Shown: one piece after another, positions 36,564 to 45,170 of the stretch
Position numbering within the stretch: position 1 is the first letter of the stretch
Layout of the letters: the number at the start of each line of letters is the position of its first letter
DNA from: JAJDXW01 sp965243335
Lineage (GTDB): Bacteria > Pseudomonadota > Gammaproteobacteria > HK1
Direction of reading: 5' to 3'
NCBI GenBank assembly: GCA_965243335.1
Contig: OZ251545.1
Span: 310,001 to 374,000, forward strand
Length of the DNA stretch: 64,000 bases
Notes under the pieces: generated by a model
Told to the model about the DNA's origin: nothing
The model's input: only the letters and a program-made list of their open reading frames with translations
Databases searched by the model: none
Made by a program: the position numbers and the translations under genes

Positions 36564-37331
36564 GTGACCGTCCACTTCATCGGGGCCGGGCCGGGCGACC
36601 CCGAGCTCATCACGGTTCGCGGGCGGCGCCTCATCGAGGGGTGTCCGGTCGTGCTCTACGCGGGCTCCCTCGTGCCGCGCGAGGTGGTCGCGTGCGCGCC
36701 CGAGGGGGCGCGGGTGCGCGACACCGCTTCGATGACCCTCGACGAGATCGTGGACGAGATGCGCGCGGGCGACGCCGCCGGGCGCGACGTCGCCCGGGTC
36801 CACTCCGGCGACCCGTCCCTGTACGGGGCGGTCGGGGAGCAGATGCGGCGGCTCGACGCGCTCGGGATCCCCTACGACGTGACCCCCGGGGTGCCCGCGT
36901 ACGCGGCGGCGGCGGCGGCCCTCGAACGCGAGCTGACCTTGCCCGGGGTGAGCCAGACCGTCATCCTGACCCGGACGAGCACCCGAAGCTCGCCGATGCC
37001 GGAGGGGGAGGCGCTGGAAGCGCTTGCCCGCTCCGGCGCGACCCTCGCCGTCCACCTCTCGATCCGGGCCGTCGGGGCGGTGTGCCGGACCCTCGCCCCC
37101 GCCTACGGGGAGGACTGCCCGGCGGCGGTCGTCCATCGCGCGAGCTGGCCCGACGAGCGCATCGTCACCGGGACCCTCGCGGACCTCGCGGCCAAGGTGC
37201 GCCCCCTCCGGCTCCGGCGGACGGCGCTCATCCTCGTCGGCCGGGTGCTCGCCCCCGGGCGCTTCGACGAGAGCGCCCTCTACGACGCGCGCCACCACCA
37301 CCTCCTCCGCCCCCGTTCATCTCGTCGATGA
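36564..37331 (+). CDS. cobM: Precorrin-4 / cobalt-precorrin-4 C11-methyltransferase
   Basis: The core begins at VTVHFIGAGPGDPELITVRG, the usual CobM/CbiF start, so GTG at 36564 is chosen; GTG at 36474 would add 30 Pro/Arg-rich residues, and neither has a clear ribosome-binding site. VHSGDPSLYGAVGEQM (about 83) and VTPGVPAYAAAAAAL are family motifs, and LTRTSTRSSPMPEGE is specific to this methylase. The 255-aa enzyme adds a methyl group at C11. It is the last recognised gene of the cobalamin operon; cobK/cbiJ, cbiD, the amidotransferases and cobA are not in the window. Confidence 0.9.
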   Translation: MTVHFIGAGPGDPELITVRGRRLIEGCPVVLYAGSLVPREVVACAPEGARVRDTASMTLDEIVDEMRAGDAAGRDVARVHSGDPSLYGAVGEQMRRLDALGIPYDVTPGVPAYAAAAAALERELTLPGVSQTVILTRTSTRSSPMPEGEALEALARSGATLAVHLSIRAVGAVCRTLAPAYGEDCPAAVVHRASWPDERIVTGTLADLAAKVRPLRLRRTALILVGRVLAPGRFDESALYDARHHHLLRPRSSRR

Positions 37332-37412
37332 TGGGGACGGTCCGGGAGGCGAGCTTGACGAACTGGTCGACGAAGCAGTCCGCATTTCGCCGCCGCCATT
37401 TCCGCATTCTCC

Positions 37413-37883
37413 TCATCCGGCGGCCTTGCGCCGTTCGTGCGCCCGCGCATGACCCGCGTACATTCGCTCGCGGCTCATCCACTTGTGGACGGGGACGTCG
37501 AGCCGGTGCGCATGGTCCGGCCAGTCGGCGAGGCGTTCTTCGACGTTCGGGATTCCGAAGCGCTTCGCCCACCACGACCACGACTTCTTCGGGGTCCGTC
37601 CCGGCCTCGCCTGCGCCAGCGCCTCCCTCCAGACGGTCGCGTCCACATGCTCGGCGCACCACCGCTCGTGCTCCCAGTACCCGGCGTCGAGGACCGCCAG
37701 GATGAATTCGGGGCCGTTTCGCAGGATGTCTTCGGGCTCGCCCCGCCAGTAGCAGCGCCGCGCGATGGCCGCCAGCTCCTCGTTCGGCGCCAGCGGCATG
37801 TGCTCGTCGATCCGCTTCACCCTTCCCTGGCGCCCCCGCCCGCCGGCTTCGGGCGCGCTCGCTCCCCGGCCGGGCGCTGTCAA
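37413..37883 (-). CDS. Unknown protein, partner of the AbiEii-like gene
   Basis: I do not recognise this protein (up to 156 aa). It is Trp-rich and soluble, with WEHERWCAEHVDATVWREAL and PKKSWSWWAKRFGIPN; the first 20 residues are Gly/Arg-rich and may not be translated. A TTG at 37883 overlaps the stop of the upstream gene by 4 nt. GTG at 37820, preceded by AGGGAAGG, is an alternative start. Co-transcription with a nucleotidyltransferase of the AbiEii type suggests a partner or antidote role, which is inference only. Confidence 0.6.
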   Translation of the reverse strand: MTAPGRGASAPEAGGRGRQGRVKRIDEHMPLAPNEELAAIARRCYWRGEPEDILRNGPEFILAVLDAGYWEHERWCAEHVDATVWREALAQARPGRTPKKSWSWWAKRFGIPNVEERLADWPDHAHRLDVPVHKWMSRERMYAGHARAHERRKAAG

Positions 37884-38557
37884 CGCTCCCCTCCTCGTCG
37901 CCGACCGCCGGTTGGAGACTCATCCTGTCTTGCCGCCTGCTCCAGCCACTGCCGCTCCGTATCCGTCAACCGGTCATCCACCTCCGACGGACGGAGCGCC
38001 AGGGCCTTCGCTACACGCCCTTCTCCCCCGATCATGGACGCCGCAATCTCCAGCCCTTCCTTCCAGCAGGCTTGCCATTTCGACCAGCCGTGGGCCAGAT
38101 CCACGTAGTCCTCCCACTTCTCGCGGTTCACGCAAGCCGTCATCTTCGCTGCGAGCAGGTCGACCGGATGCGCCACCGCGCGGCCCGCCTCGTCGAACAC
38201 GGGCTCGCGCGCAGGAAGCGGGACCATCCATCCGGCTTCCATCATCGTGATCCGCACCTTCCCCGCCGGCCCCTTCGCCATGCCGTCCGCCATGCCGGGC
38301 CCGCCTTGCGTCTCCTCCACCTCGAGCCCTTCGATCTCCCCCGTCGTCTCCGGCGTGACGTAGCCGTCCTTCGTCACGAAGTCGAGGTCCTGGGACTCGC
38401 GGTGTCCGAGGTACAGGGCGACCGCCGTGCCCCTGTAGAGGACCAGCCCTTCGGGCATCCGCCGTATGGCCAGCCATGCCGCCGCCGTCGCGGGGTTCAG
38501 CGCGTCGACCCGGCCGGGCCGTGGGCCCTCGCCAGCTTCCTCTCTCCCGATCTCCAT
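37880..38557 (-). CDS. AbiEii-like nucleotidyltransferase
   Basis: The 225-aa protein contains LYRGTAVALYLGHRESQDLD near residue 40, the GGTA-LxxRxSxDlD-type motif of the nucleotidyltransferase AbiEii/AbiGii family with its metal-binding Asp residues. VDLLAAKMTACVNREKWEDY (about 130) matches the following conserved Lys/Arg/Asp region. In AbiE systems such proteins are toxins that modify tRNA and are controlled by a DNA-binding antitoxin. No recognisable AbiEi antitoxin is adjacent; instead an unknown protein overlaps its stop. It may therefore be a variant toxin-antitoxin pair or a housekeeping NTase. Confidence 0.72.
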   Translation of the reverse strand: MEIGREEAGEGPRPGRVDALNPATAAAWLAIRRMPEGLVLYRGTAVALYLGHRESQDLDFVTKDGYVTPETTGEIEGLEVEETQGGPGMADGMAKGPAGKVRITMMEAGWMVPLPAREPVFDEAGRAVAHPVDLLAAKMTACVNREKWEDYVDLAHGWSKWQACWKEGLEIAASMIGGEGRVAKALALRPSEVDDRLTDTERQWLEQAARQDESPTGGRRRGGER

Positions 38558-38699
38558 CCCCTTTCCCGATGCGCCCGACCCCGTTCGGGGCGGCCGGGTA
38601 GTGCGCCAAGGCTGTCTTTCTTCCCCATGGCCGAATCGCCCTGAATTCTACCCGTCGGATCACGCCTCCGGCGCCTGCTTTCCGGCCCCTTGTCCGCTT

Positions 38700-38800
38700 T
38701 CCTGCGCCTTCACCCGCGGCGGCGCGGAACGCGCCTGCATCCCGCGGGGATGTGGCGTCGGGGCCGGCGCCCCGGAACGGACGGTTCGATTTCCTCGAAT
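38700..38800 (+). pseudogene. Degenerate duplicate of the 3' end of the cbiG-cobJ gene
   Basis: The DNA from about 38702 to 38783 aligns with 36366-36447. Both contain GGGGCCGGCGCCCCGGAACG, and the upstream halves agree at most positions. In one frame the translation ARACIPRGCGVGAGAPER (FTRGG before it) parallels the cobJ end ARAYTPRGYDLGAGAPER (FAHGG before it). No gene can be supported here. The rest of the gap 38558-38961 holds only the putative promoter below. Confidence 0.5.
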
Positions 38801-38871
38801 GGGGGTGCGCCGTTGCTCCGGGAGATGGACCACCAGCCGGTTCTGAGCGCGCTGAAAGTACGCTGAAAAAA

Positions 38872-38900
38872 TTGATTGTAAAGTCGGGAAATGAGACACT
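38872..38900 (+). promoter_or_regulatory. Putative promoter of the first autotransporter gene
   Basis: TTGATT (38872-38877) and GACACT (38895-38900) are 17 bp apart in a locally AT-rich patch. The same arrangement, at matching distance from the MAGSTD start, lies before the second autotransporter gene. Support comes mainly from that conservation; the -10 match is weak. Confidence 0.35.
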
Positions 38901-38961
38901 TCGGGACAGCGCAGCTTGGCGCGAACGGACCGAGTCGGGCGGATCGAGGAGGATTCCGAGG

Positions 38962-39048
38962 ATGGCCGGAAGCACCGACCGCAGAAGTACCCCCCCCCCC
39001 CCCCCCCCCCCCCCCCGAACGTGCATGTGCATGAGGGTTCCGGCATGA
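38962..39048 (+). CDS. Leader reading frame through poly(C), out of frame with autotransporter 1
   Basis: The ATG at 38962 follows GAGGAGGATTCCGAGG, a good ribosome-binding context that is also conserved before gene 2. The frame encodes MAGSTDRRST, then eight Pro from the C run, then RTCMCMRVPA and a stop. The TGA (39046-39048) overlaps the ATG at 39045 as ATGA. With 25 or 28 C instead of 27, this start would read straight into the autotransporter. As sequenced it gives a 28-aa peptide and could couple translation to the second start. Confidence 0.55.
   Translation: MAGSTDRRSTPPPPPPPPRTCMCMRVPA
38990..39016 (+). repeat. Poly(C) tract, 27 bases
   Basis: An uninterrupted run of 27 C lies between the conserved upstream start and the second start of autotransporter 1. 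Long G/C runs mutate by slipped-strand mispairing, and changes that are not multiples of three alter which frame the upstream start reads. The exact count in a long homopolymer is prone to sequencing error. Confidence 0.85.
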
Positions 39049-42000
39049 AGGCCCGCCCCCGGGAAGCGGCGGGCGGGAAGCCCGGCCCCGCCGGCCGCTC
39101 AGGGCCCGCCTCCTTCTCCGGCCCGTCCTCCCGAACGACGGCGAAGGGCGCGGCGGGATCGGGAACGCTCGTTTCCGGCGCGCTGGGCGCCGCGCTGCTC
39201 GCGGCGGCGGCGCTGCTCCTCGCGCCGGGGGAGGCGCGGGCTGACCACGAATGCGGGGCGGTGCCCTCCGGCGGCGGCGCCATCACCTGTTCGGGCGCGA
39301 CGTACGCCGACGGCATCGAGTACGTGAATACGGCGGCCCTTCACGGCAACAACGCCTACACGGTCAACATCCCGGGCAGCAGCACCGCGACGACCACGAT
39401 CACGGTGAAGGCGGCTCAAAGCGGGTTCGGCACGCAGGGGGTGGCCGTCCGCCTGGTCAAAGGCTGGGGGAGCGGGGGCAGCCTCCCCCGCCCGGGCCTC
39501 ACGGTCAACATCGGGGGTGAGACGGGCGGGACCGCCCACGTCGTGAACATCCGTCAAGGGGGGGCGACCTGGGTCGTCGACGGCTACCAGGACAACGGCA
39601 TCCAGATCGAAAACGGGGGCATCGGCTCTTCGACCACGCTGAACGTGAGGCGCGGGGTGACCATCGGGACTCAGAGCACCCCGATGGAGCGGGCCGGCAT
39701 CAACCTCTGGCTGGACGTCAACCCGCTCACCGGCGGCGGCGCCTACCATGCCCAGGGGGCCGGCGCCGTCAGCCTCACCAACGAGGCCCCGATCTTCGCC
39801 AGAACGGCGGGCATCAAGGTCCACAGGGCGAGCGGGGGCGCCGTCGATGCGACGAACATCGTGAACCGCGGCGCGATCAGCGCGGGGGTGGGCAACCCGT
39901 CCGACACTTCCGCCGAGGTCGAACAGCCGCACGGCATCAATCTGATCGCGGCGGGGTCCCAGGCCCGGACCAACCATACGGGCGCGGCGAAGATCACGAA
40001 CACGGGCGCCATCACGGTGTCGGGCGCCTACGCCGGCATCCGCATGAACTACAACCTCTACGGCGCCGCCGAGATCGACAACGAGGGCGACGTCGCGGCG
40101 GCGATGGGGCGGGGCATCCAGCTCGATTACAGCGTCAACGGCTCCGGCGCGGTCACGCTCACGAACTCCGGCGCCATCAGCGCGGCCACCTACGGCATCC
40201 GGCTCAGGAAGGCCAGCGGCAGCGGCGCGGTCGCGTTCACGAACTCCGGCGCCGTCACGGTGACGGGCGACGCCGCGCCGGGCGTCGGGCACGCCCTCTA
40301 TCTGCTCGAGGAAGCCGGCGTCTCCGCCGGCGCGGTCACGATCACCAACTCCGGCGTCCTGCGCTCGAAGAACCACGCCGTCTTCGCCTCGATGGCCCTG
40401 ACGGCGACGAACGCGGACGGCCTCACGCTTGCGAACTCCGCCGCCGTCACGTCGGAAGACGGGGACGGCATCCGGATCCAACGGCACAACGCGGGCACGG
40501 TCACGGTGATGAACAGCGCCGCCGTCGCGGGGCGGGGCTATGGCGTCTACATCGACAAGGAGGGGACGGCGGGCGCGGTCTCCGTCACCCATTCGGCCGG
40601 TGCGGTCACCTCCGGGACGCGGAGCGGCATCCGCGCCAGCAACGCCTTCGGCAATGCCGACGACGTGACGGTGAAGGTGACAGGCGGCTCGGTCGCGTCC
40701 AGCGGCCGGAACGCGACGAACCATCCCGCCCATGCGGTCACGCTGCGCCAGATGGGGACGGGCGACGCGGTCTTCGAGCTGGCTTCGGGCGCGACCCTGA
40801 CCTCGATGCACAACGCCGGCGTCTTCGCCACCCTGGGGGCGGGCAACAACACCGCCGGGCAGATCAGGATTACCCAGGCAGGGGCGATTTCGGGGCGCAC
40901 GGGGGTTCTGGCCGAGGTTCCGCGCGCAAGCGCGGTGGGCGAGACGCGCATGGCCGCGGACCAGCCGCTGATCGACGTCGCCTGGACGGGAAGCTTCGCG
41001 CGCGAGGCGGCGAAGACGGCGGCGGACGACACGGGCCGGTTCACGGCGGCGACCGTCGCGGACGCGCTCGCCTTCGACCAGGAGGCGGCGGCCGTGAAGA
41101 CCCTGGAGGAGGCCGGGACCGTCCGCTACGGCGGGGCGGCGGGCATCGAGGCGCACGCCCTGTCCTGGCGCGACGTGGCGGCGCAGGCGGCGAAGGGCGA
41201 CGACCCGGACCCGGACGCGGACACGAACCCGATGACCGCCGCGGAGCAGATGAATCTGCTGTCGACAACGCACGCTGATTCCGAGAGGACAGCCATCCTG
41301 GCGCAGCTCCGGGCGGCGCTCGCGAACGAGGAGATCGAGGTCGCGGCGGCGGTCCTCACCGCCATCGACAGCACCGCCGCGAGCGTGTCCGACCTGAGCG
41401 ACGCCGAGATCGTGGACTATCTGGACGACGACGACGCGGCCACCAGAGCCCTGCTGCGGAACGTGCTGGCGCAGGGCCTCTCGGACAAGGAGAAGGCGGT
41501 GCTGCGGGCGGTGGCGGCGGGGGACGCCACGGCCCTCACCACCGCGCTCGACGACGCGGACGCGGACTTCTCCAACGATTACAAGGCGGCGGTGAGGGCG
41601 CTGCTCGACCGCTACAACGTCGGGAACGTCCGCGTCGCCATGACCGGAGGCTCCATCGACTCGCGCGGCGACGGCATCCGCGCCTGGTACGCGACACTCA
41701 ACGACATGAACGGCGCCATCGAGGTCACCGTGGCCGAGGGCGCGAGCGTGACCGGCGCCAGGGCGGGCGTCCACGTCGCGAACGCGGGGCCGGGCCTGAT
41801 GCTGGCCAGGAAATACACGTCCGGGTACGCCCAAGGCGATACTGCCGATGAGCTCGTGATGGTGATGCACGGCGAGGGCGCGGATGCGGTTGCCCTGCGC
41901 AACCAGCTCGTCACCGTAGCGGGCACGGTGACCGGGGGGACGGACGCGGCGGTTCGCCTCTCGGGCGGCGGCGCGGTGCTCGTCATGGAGGGAGGCAAGG

Positions 42001-45000
42001 CGCACGCCGGGACCTCGGGCGTGGGCATTCTGGCGGACGGCCCGGCGCTGGCGTACGTCGACGGCGAGGTGAAGGGCGGCGAGGGCGGGGCCGCGGCGGT
42101 GCATCTCACCGGCGGCGGCATCGTCACGGTGGGCCTGAACGGGCGGGTGCAGGCCAACGGCGCCGGCCACGCCATCCGGGGCGGCGACGACGCGGCGACC
42201 ATGGTGGCCCTGACCCTGGTCACCGACCGCCTGATCCCGTACCGGGAGGACGTGAACGCCCAGGTGGACGGCTCCCTCGAGGGCGTCGAGAACGCCCGTC
42301 TCCGCGAGGACCGGGACAGCGTGCCCACCGGTTACTCCCAGGAGCTGCGGGTCACCGCCAACGGCCTGCTGGACACCAGCAAGCTTCCCTCGCGGTCGGA
42401 GCCGGTGACGGAGCCGCCGTCCTCCTGCCCGGAGGCGGCGGACGGACGCTGCATCATCGCCCAGGCGGGGACGATTTCGGGCCGCACGGGCGTCTACGCG
42501 GCAGTCCCGCGCGCGAGCGCGCCGGGAGAGACGCGCGCGGCGTCGGCCCCGCCGCTGATCGACGTCACCTGGACGGGGACGTTCTCGCACGCGGAGGGGT
42601 CCTCCGACGAGGGCCGCTTCGCGGCGGCGACGGCTCGGGACGTGCTCGCCTTCGATCGGACGGCGGCGGCCCAGCAGACCGTCCGCCACGGCGCGGCGGC
42701 GGGGGTCGAGGCCCGGGTCATGTCCTGGAGCGACGTGGTGACGCAGGTGGCGATGGGCGACGACCCGGGCGCGATCGCGGACGCCGCGGCCCAGATGAAT
42801 CTGCTGTCGGAAACGCACGCCGATTCCGAGAGGGCGGCCATCGTGGCGCAGTTCAAGGCGGCGCTCGCAAACGACGAGATCGAGGTTGCGGACGCGGTGA
42901 TCACCGCCATCGGGAGCACCGCCGCGACCGCGGCCGACCTGACCGACGCCGAGATCGTGGCGTATCTGAGCACGGACGACGCGGCCACGAGAGCCCTGCT
43001 GCGCAACGTGCTGGCGCAGGGCCTCTCGGACGAAGAGAAGGCGGTGCTGCGGGCGGCGGCGACGAACGACGGGGTTGACGCGGCGCTCGACGACGCGGAG
43101 GCGGGCTTCGACAACGCCTACAGGATGGCGGTGAAGGCGCTGCTCGACCGCTACAACGTGGGCGATGTCCGGGTCAACATGACCGGGGGCGACATCACCA
43201 CCACCCGCGGGGACGGCATCCGCGCCTGGTACGCGACACCCCACGACATGAACGGCGGCATTTCCGTCGAGGTCGCCAAGGGCGCGAGCGTGACCGGCGC
43301 CAACGCCGGCATCTACGTCGCCAATGCGGGCGAGGGCCTGATGCTGGCCCGGAAGTACACGTCCGGGTACGGCGTGGGCATCGCCCCGGGCGAAGATCCC
43401 GGAGACCCCGACGAGCTCATGGCGGTGATGCGCGGCGAGGGTGCGGATGCGGCTCCCCTGCGCAACCAGCTCGTCACCGTTCACGGCACGGTGACCGGTG
43501 GTACGGATGCGGCGGTGCACCTGTCGGGCGGGGGCGCGGTGCTGGTCATGGAGGGGGGCAGGGTGCACGCGGGGGCCTCGGGGGTGGGGATCCTGGTGAA
43601 CGACCCGGGCCCTGCGCTCATGTACATCGACGGCGAGGTGAAGGGCGGCGAGGGCGGCGCGGCGGCGGTGCATCTGACCGGCGGCGGGAGCGTCATCGTG
43701 GGCCTGAACGGGAAGGTGCGGGCCAACGGCGCCGCCCGCGCCATCCGGAGCGACGGCGAGGCGGCGACCACGCTGACCCTGGTCACCGCCAACATGTACC
43801 GGGATTCCGCCGAAGCGGCGAACGCGCGGGTGGAGGGCTCCACCGGGGGCATCGAAGCCGTCCGTTACCGCGAGGATCGGAACGGCGTCCCCACCGGTTA
43901 CTCCGAGACGCTGCCGGTCCAGGACAACGGCGAGCTGCCGGACGACCTCAGCGTGTTTCGCCCGCGGCCGGAGCCGGGGGACGGGCCCGGGGGCGACAGG
44001 CCCGGGGAAGACGGGTCCGGGCGCGGTCCGGGCACGGACCCCAGCGAGCCTGACCCGCGTCCGGGGATGGAGCTCACCTGCGAGGATGCGGGAGATGGCC
44101 GCTGCGGGTTGTACGAGGCGCTGCCTTCGATGCTGCTGGAGATGAACGGCCTGCCGTCCTGGGCGGAGCGGACGTCGTCGGCGCGGGATGCGAACGGCGG
44201 TTGGGCGCGGGTGGAGTCGGCGCGGGGCAAGTGGCGGGCGAAGAAGGCGGCGACGGCCGGGGAGCTCGCCTACGACCACCGCCGGAGCGGGGTGCGTGCG
44301 GGGTTCGACTTCCTCGCCGGCGAGACCGCTCGGGTGGGGGTGTCGGCGCACGCGCTCGGGGGCAAGGCGCAGATGAGCGGCGTGGGCGAGGTGGAGCTGG
44401 ACGGGCTGGGGGGCGGGGTGTCCGCCACCTGGCTGGCCGGGGACCTGTACGTGGACGCGCAGGCGGGGCTGACGTTGTACGACGTCGGGGTCGAGTCGTA
44501 TACGCACGGCGAGCTGCTGAAGAAGGACGTCGACGGCGCGGGGTATGCGCTGGGCGTGGAGGTGGGCGCGCGGATGCCGGTGGGCAGGGCGTTGGTGACG
44601 CCGCGCGGGGGGTTGTCGTGGTCGGCGGCCGATCTGGACGACTTCACGGACATGGAGACCGCGGGCAGCCCGGAGGCTCGGGTGTCGGTGTCGGCGGAGG
44701 GCGCCCGCAGCGTGAAGGGCCGTCTGGGGGTGATGGTGGAGACGGAGTTGGGGATGGGAGGCTCCTGGGGGCGGGTGTACGGCTCGCTGGACGTGGAGCG
44801 CGAGCTCTCGGACGAGACGGAGGTGAAGGTCGGGGGGCAGTTGCTGGAGACGGAGGTTCGTCCGGCGTCGGTGCGTCTGGGGGCCGGCGGGGTGTTCGAG
44901 GTGGATGAGAACGTCGTGGTGCGGGCCACCGCGGGCTACCGCACGAGCGGAAGCGGCACGAGCGGATACGGCGGGGGGCTTGAGCTGCAAGTGCGGTTCT

Positions 45001-45002
45001 AG
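39045..45002 (+). CDS. Giant autotransporter 1 (type V secretion), poly(C)-associated
   Basis: The protein is 1985 aa from the ATG at 39045 (GAGGG seven bases upstream). A long N-region precedes a signal sequence (VSGALGAALLAAAALLLAPG, cleavage after GEARA). The passenger first has beta-helix-type repeats (LTNSGAISAATYGIRL, FTNSGAVTVTG). It then has two copies of a large module whose beta parts flank a helical insert (ATRALLRNVLAQGLSDKEKA). Each module ends in a Cys pair (CPEAADGRC; CEDAGDGRC before the barrel). The last 300 residues are an autotransporter barrel ending LELQVRF, with the terminal Phe needed for outer-membrane insertion. It should display the passenger on the cell surface as an adhesin-like protein. 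Length and poly(C) suggest variable expression. Function of the passenger is unknown. Confidence 0.85.
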   Translation: MKARPREAAGGKPGPAGRSGPASFSGPSSRTTAKGAAGSGTLVSGALGAALLAAAALLLAPGEARADHECGAVPSGGGAITCSGATYADGIEYVNTAALHGNNAYTVNIPGSSTATTTITVKAAQSGFGTQGVAVRLVKGWGSGGSLPRPGLTVNIGGETGGTAHVVNIRQGGATWVVDGYQDNGIQIENGGIGSSTTLNVRRGVTIGTQSTPMERAGINLWLDVNPLTGGGAYHAQGAGAVSLTNEAPIFARTAGIKVHRASGGAVDATNIVNRGAISAGVGNPSDTSAEVEQPHGINLIAAGSQARTNHTGAAKITNTGAITVSGAYAGIRMNYNLYGAAEIDNEGDVAAAMGRGIQLDYSVNGSGAVTLTNSGAISAATYGIRLRKASGSGAVAFTNSGAVTVTGDAAPGVGHALYLLEEAGVSAGAVTITNSGVLRSKNHAVFASMALTATNADGLTLANSAAVTSEDGDGIRIQRHNAGTVTVMNSAAVAGRGYGVYIDKEGTAGAVSVTHSAGAVTSGTRSGIRASNAFGNADDVTVKVTGGSVASSGRNATNHPAHAVTLRQMGTGDAVFELASGATLTSMHNAGVFATLGAGNNTAGQIRITQAGAISGRTGVLAEVPRASAVGETRMAADQPLIDVAWTGSFAREAAKTAADDTGRFTAATVADALAFDQEAAAVKTLEEAGTVRYGGAAGIEAHALSWRDVAAQAAKGDDPDPDADTNPMTAAEQMNLLSTTHADSERTAILAQLRAALANEEIEVAAAVLTAIDSTAASVSDLSDAEIVDYLDDDDAATRALLRNVLAQGLSDKEKAVLRAVAAGDATALTTALDDADADFSNDYKAAVRALLDRYNVGNVRVAMTGGSIDSRGDGIRAWYATLNDMNGAIEVTVAEGASVTGARAGVHVANAGPGLMLARKYTSGYAQGDTADELVMVMHGEGADAVALRNQLVTVAGTVTGGTDAAVRLSGGGAVLVMEGGKAHAGTSGVGILADGPALAYVDGEVKGGEGGAAAVHLTGGGIVTVGLNGRVQANGAGHAIRGGDDAATMVALTLVTDRLIPYREDVNAQVDGSLEGVENARLREDRDSVPTGYSQELRVTANGLLDTSKLPSRSEPVTEPPSSCPEAADGRCIIAQAGTISGRTGVYAAVPRASAPGETRAASAPPLIDVTWTGTFSHAEGSSDEGRFAAATARDVLAFDRTAAAQQTVRHGAAAGVEARVMSWSDVVTQVAMGDDPGAIADAAAQMNLLSETHADSERAAIVAQFKAALANDEIEVADAVITAIGSTAATAADLTDAEIVAYLSTDDAATRALLRNVLAQGLSDEEKAVLRAAATNDGVDAALDDAEAGFDNAYRMAVKALLDRYNVGDVRVNMTGGDITTTRGDGIRAWYATPHDMNGGISVEVAKGASVTGANAGIYVANAGEGLMLARKYTSGYGVGIAPGEDPGDPDELMAVMRGEGADAAPLRNQLVTVHGTVTGGTDAAVHLSGGGAVLVMEGGRVHAGASGVGILVNDPGPALMYIDGEVKGGEGGAAAVHLTGGGSVIVGLNGKVRANGAARAIRSDGEAATTLTLVTANMYRDSAEAANARVEGSTGGIEAVRYREDRNGVPTGYSETLPVQDNGELPDDLSVFRPRPEPGDGPGGDRPGEDGSGRGPGTDPSEPDPRPGMELTCEDAGDGRCGLYEALPSMLLEMNGLPSWAERTSSARDANGGWARVESARGKWRAKKAATAGELAYDHRRSGVRAGFDFLAGETARVGVSAHALGGKAQMSGVGEVELDGLGGGVSATWLAGDLYVDAQAGLTLYDVGVESYTHGELLKKDVDGAGYALGVEVGARMPVGRALVTPRGGLSWSAADLDDFTDMETAGSPEARVSVSAEGARSVKGRLGVMVETELGMGGSWGRVYGSLDVERELSDETEVKVGGQLLETEVRPASVRLGAGGVFEVDENVVVRATAGYRTSGSGTSGYGGGLELQVRF
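40885..43930 (+). repeat. Two tandem passenger modules of autotransporter 1
   Basis: Module 1 (about 40885-42475) and module 2 (42476-43930) share the order SGRTGV, a DV-WTG-F segment, a helical insert (NVLAQGLSD), RGDGIRAWYAT, VTGGTDAAV, YIDGEVKGGEGGAAAVHL-type repeats and a closing Cys pair. The same module occurs four times in the second gene. Confidence 0.75.
44061..44999 (+). repeat. Barrel-coding segment, near-identical to 53303-54241
   Basis: The 939 bp run colinearly with a constant offset of 9242 and no indels; I see only a handful of substitutions (for example GETARVG against GENGRLG, and LELQ against LELR). The passenger parts are much less similar, so this segment was recently copied or is kept identical by gene conversion. 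Confidence 0.85.
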
Positions 45003-45030
45003 GCGCGCGCCGCGAAGCACGGGGAACGGA

Positions 45031-45063
45031 GGCGCGCGGGCCCGACGGCCCGCGCGCCTTTTT
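45031..45063 (+). terminator. Rho-independent terminator after autotransporter 1
   Basis: A perfect 12-bp stem (GGCGCGCGGGCC and its complement) with a CGAC loop is followed by TTTTT, 28 nt after the stop codon. It separates the two autotransporter genes into different transcripts. Confidence 0.9.
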
Positions 45064-45170
45064 GCATCGTGGCCGCAGTGGCGCAATGACCCGCCATGCG
45101 CCATCGAGAGCCGCGATATGCCGGCCTGGCGTTAGCGGCCTTGCGTTCCCGGCTCGAGCGGGAGCCGATG

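Noticed and set aside
39099..45104. Very long open frame on the minus strand opposite autotransporter 1 (about 2000 codons), and similar ones opposite autotransporter 2
   Set aside because: High GC third positions remove stops from the opposite strand. The translations are Arg/His/Pro-rich without domains, while the plus strand encodes clear signal peptides and barrels.
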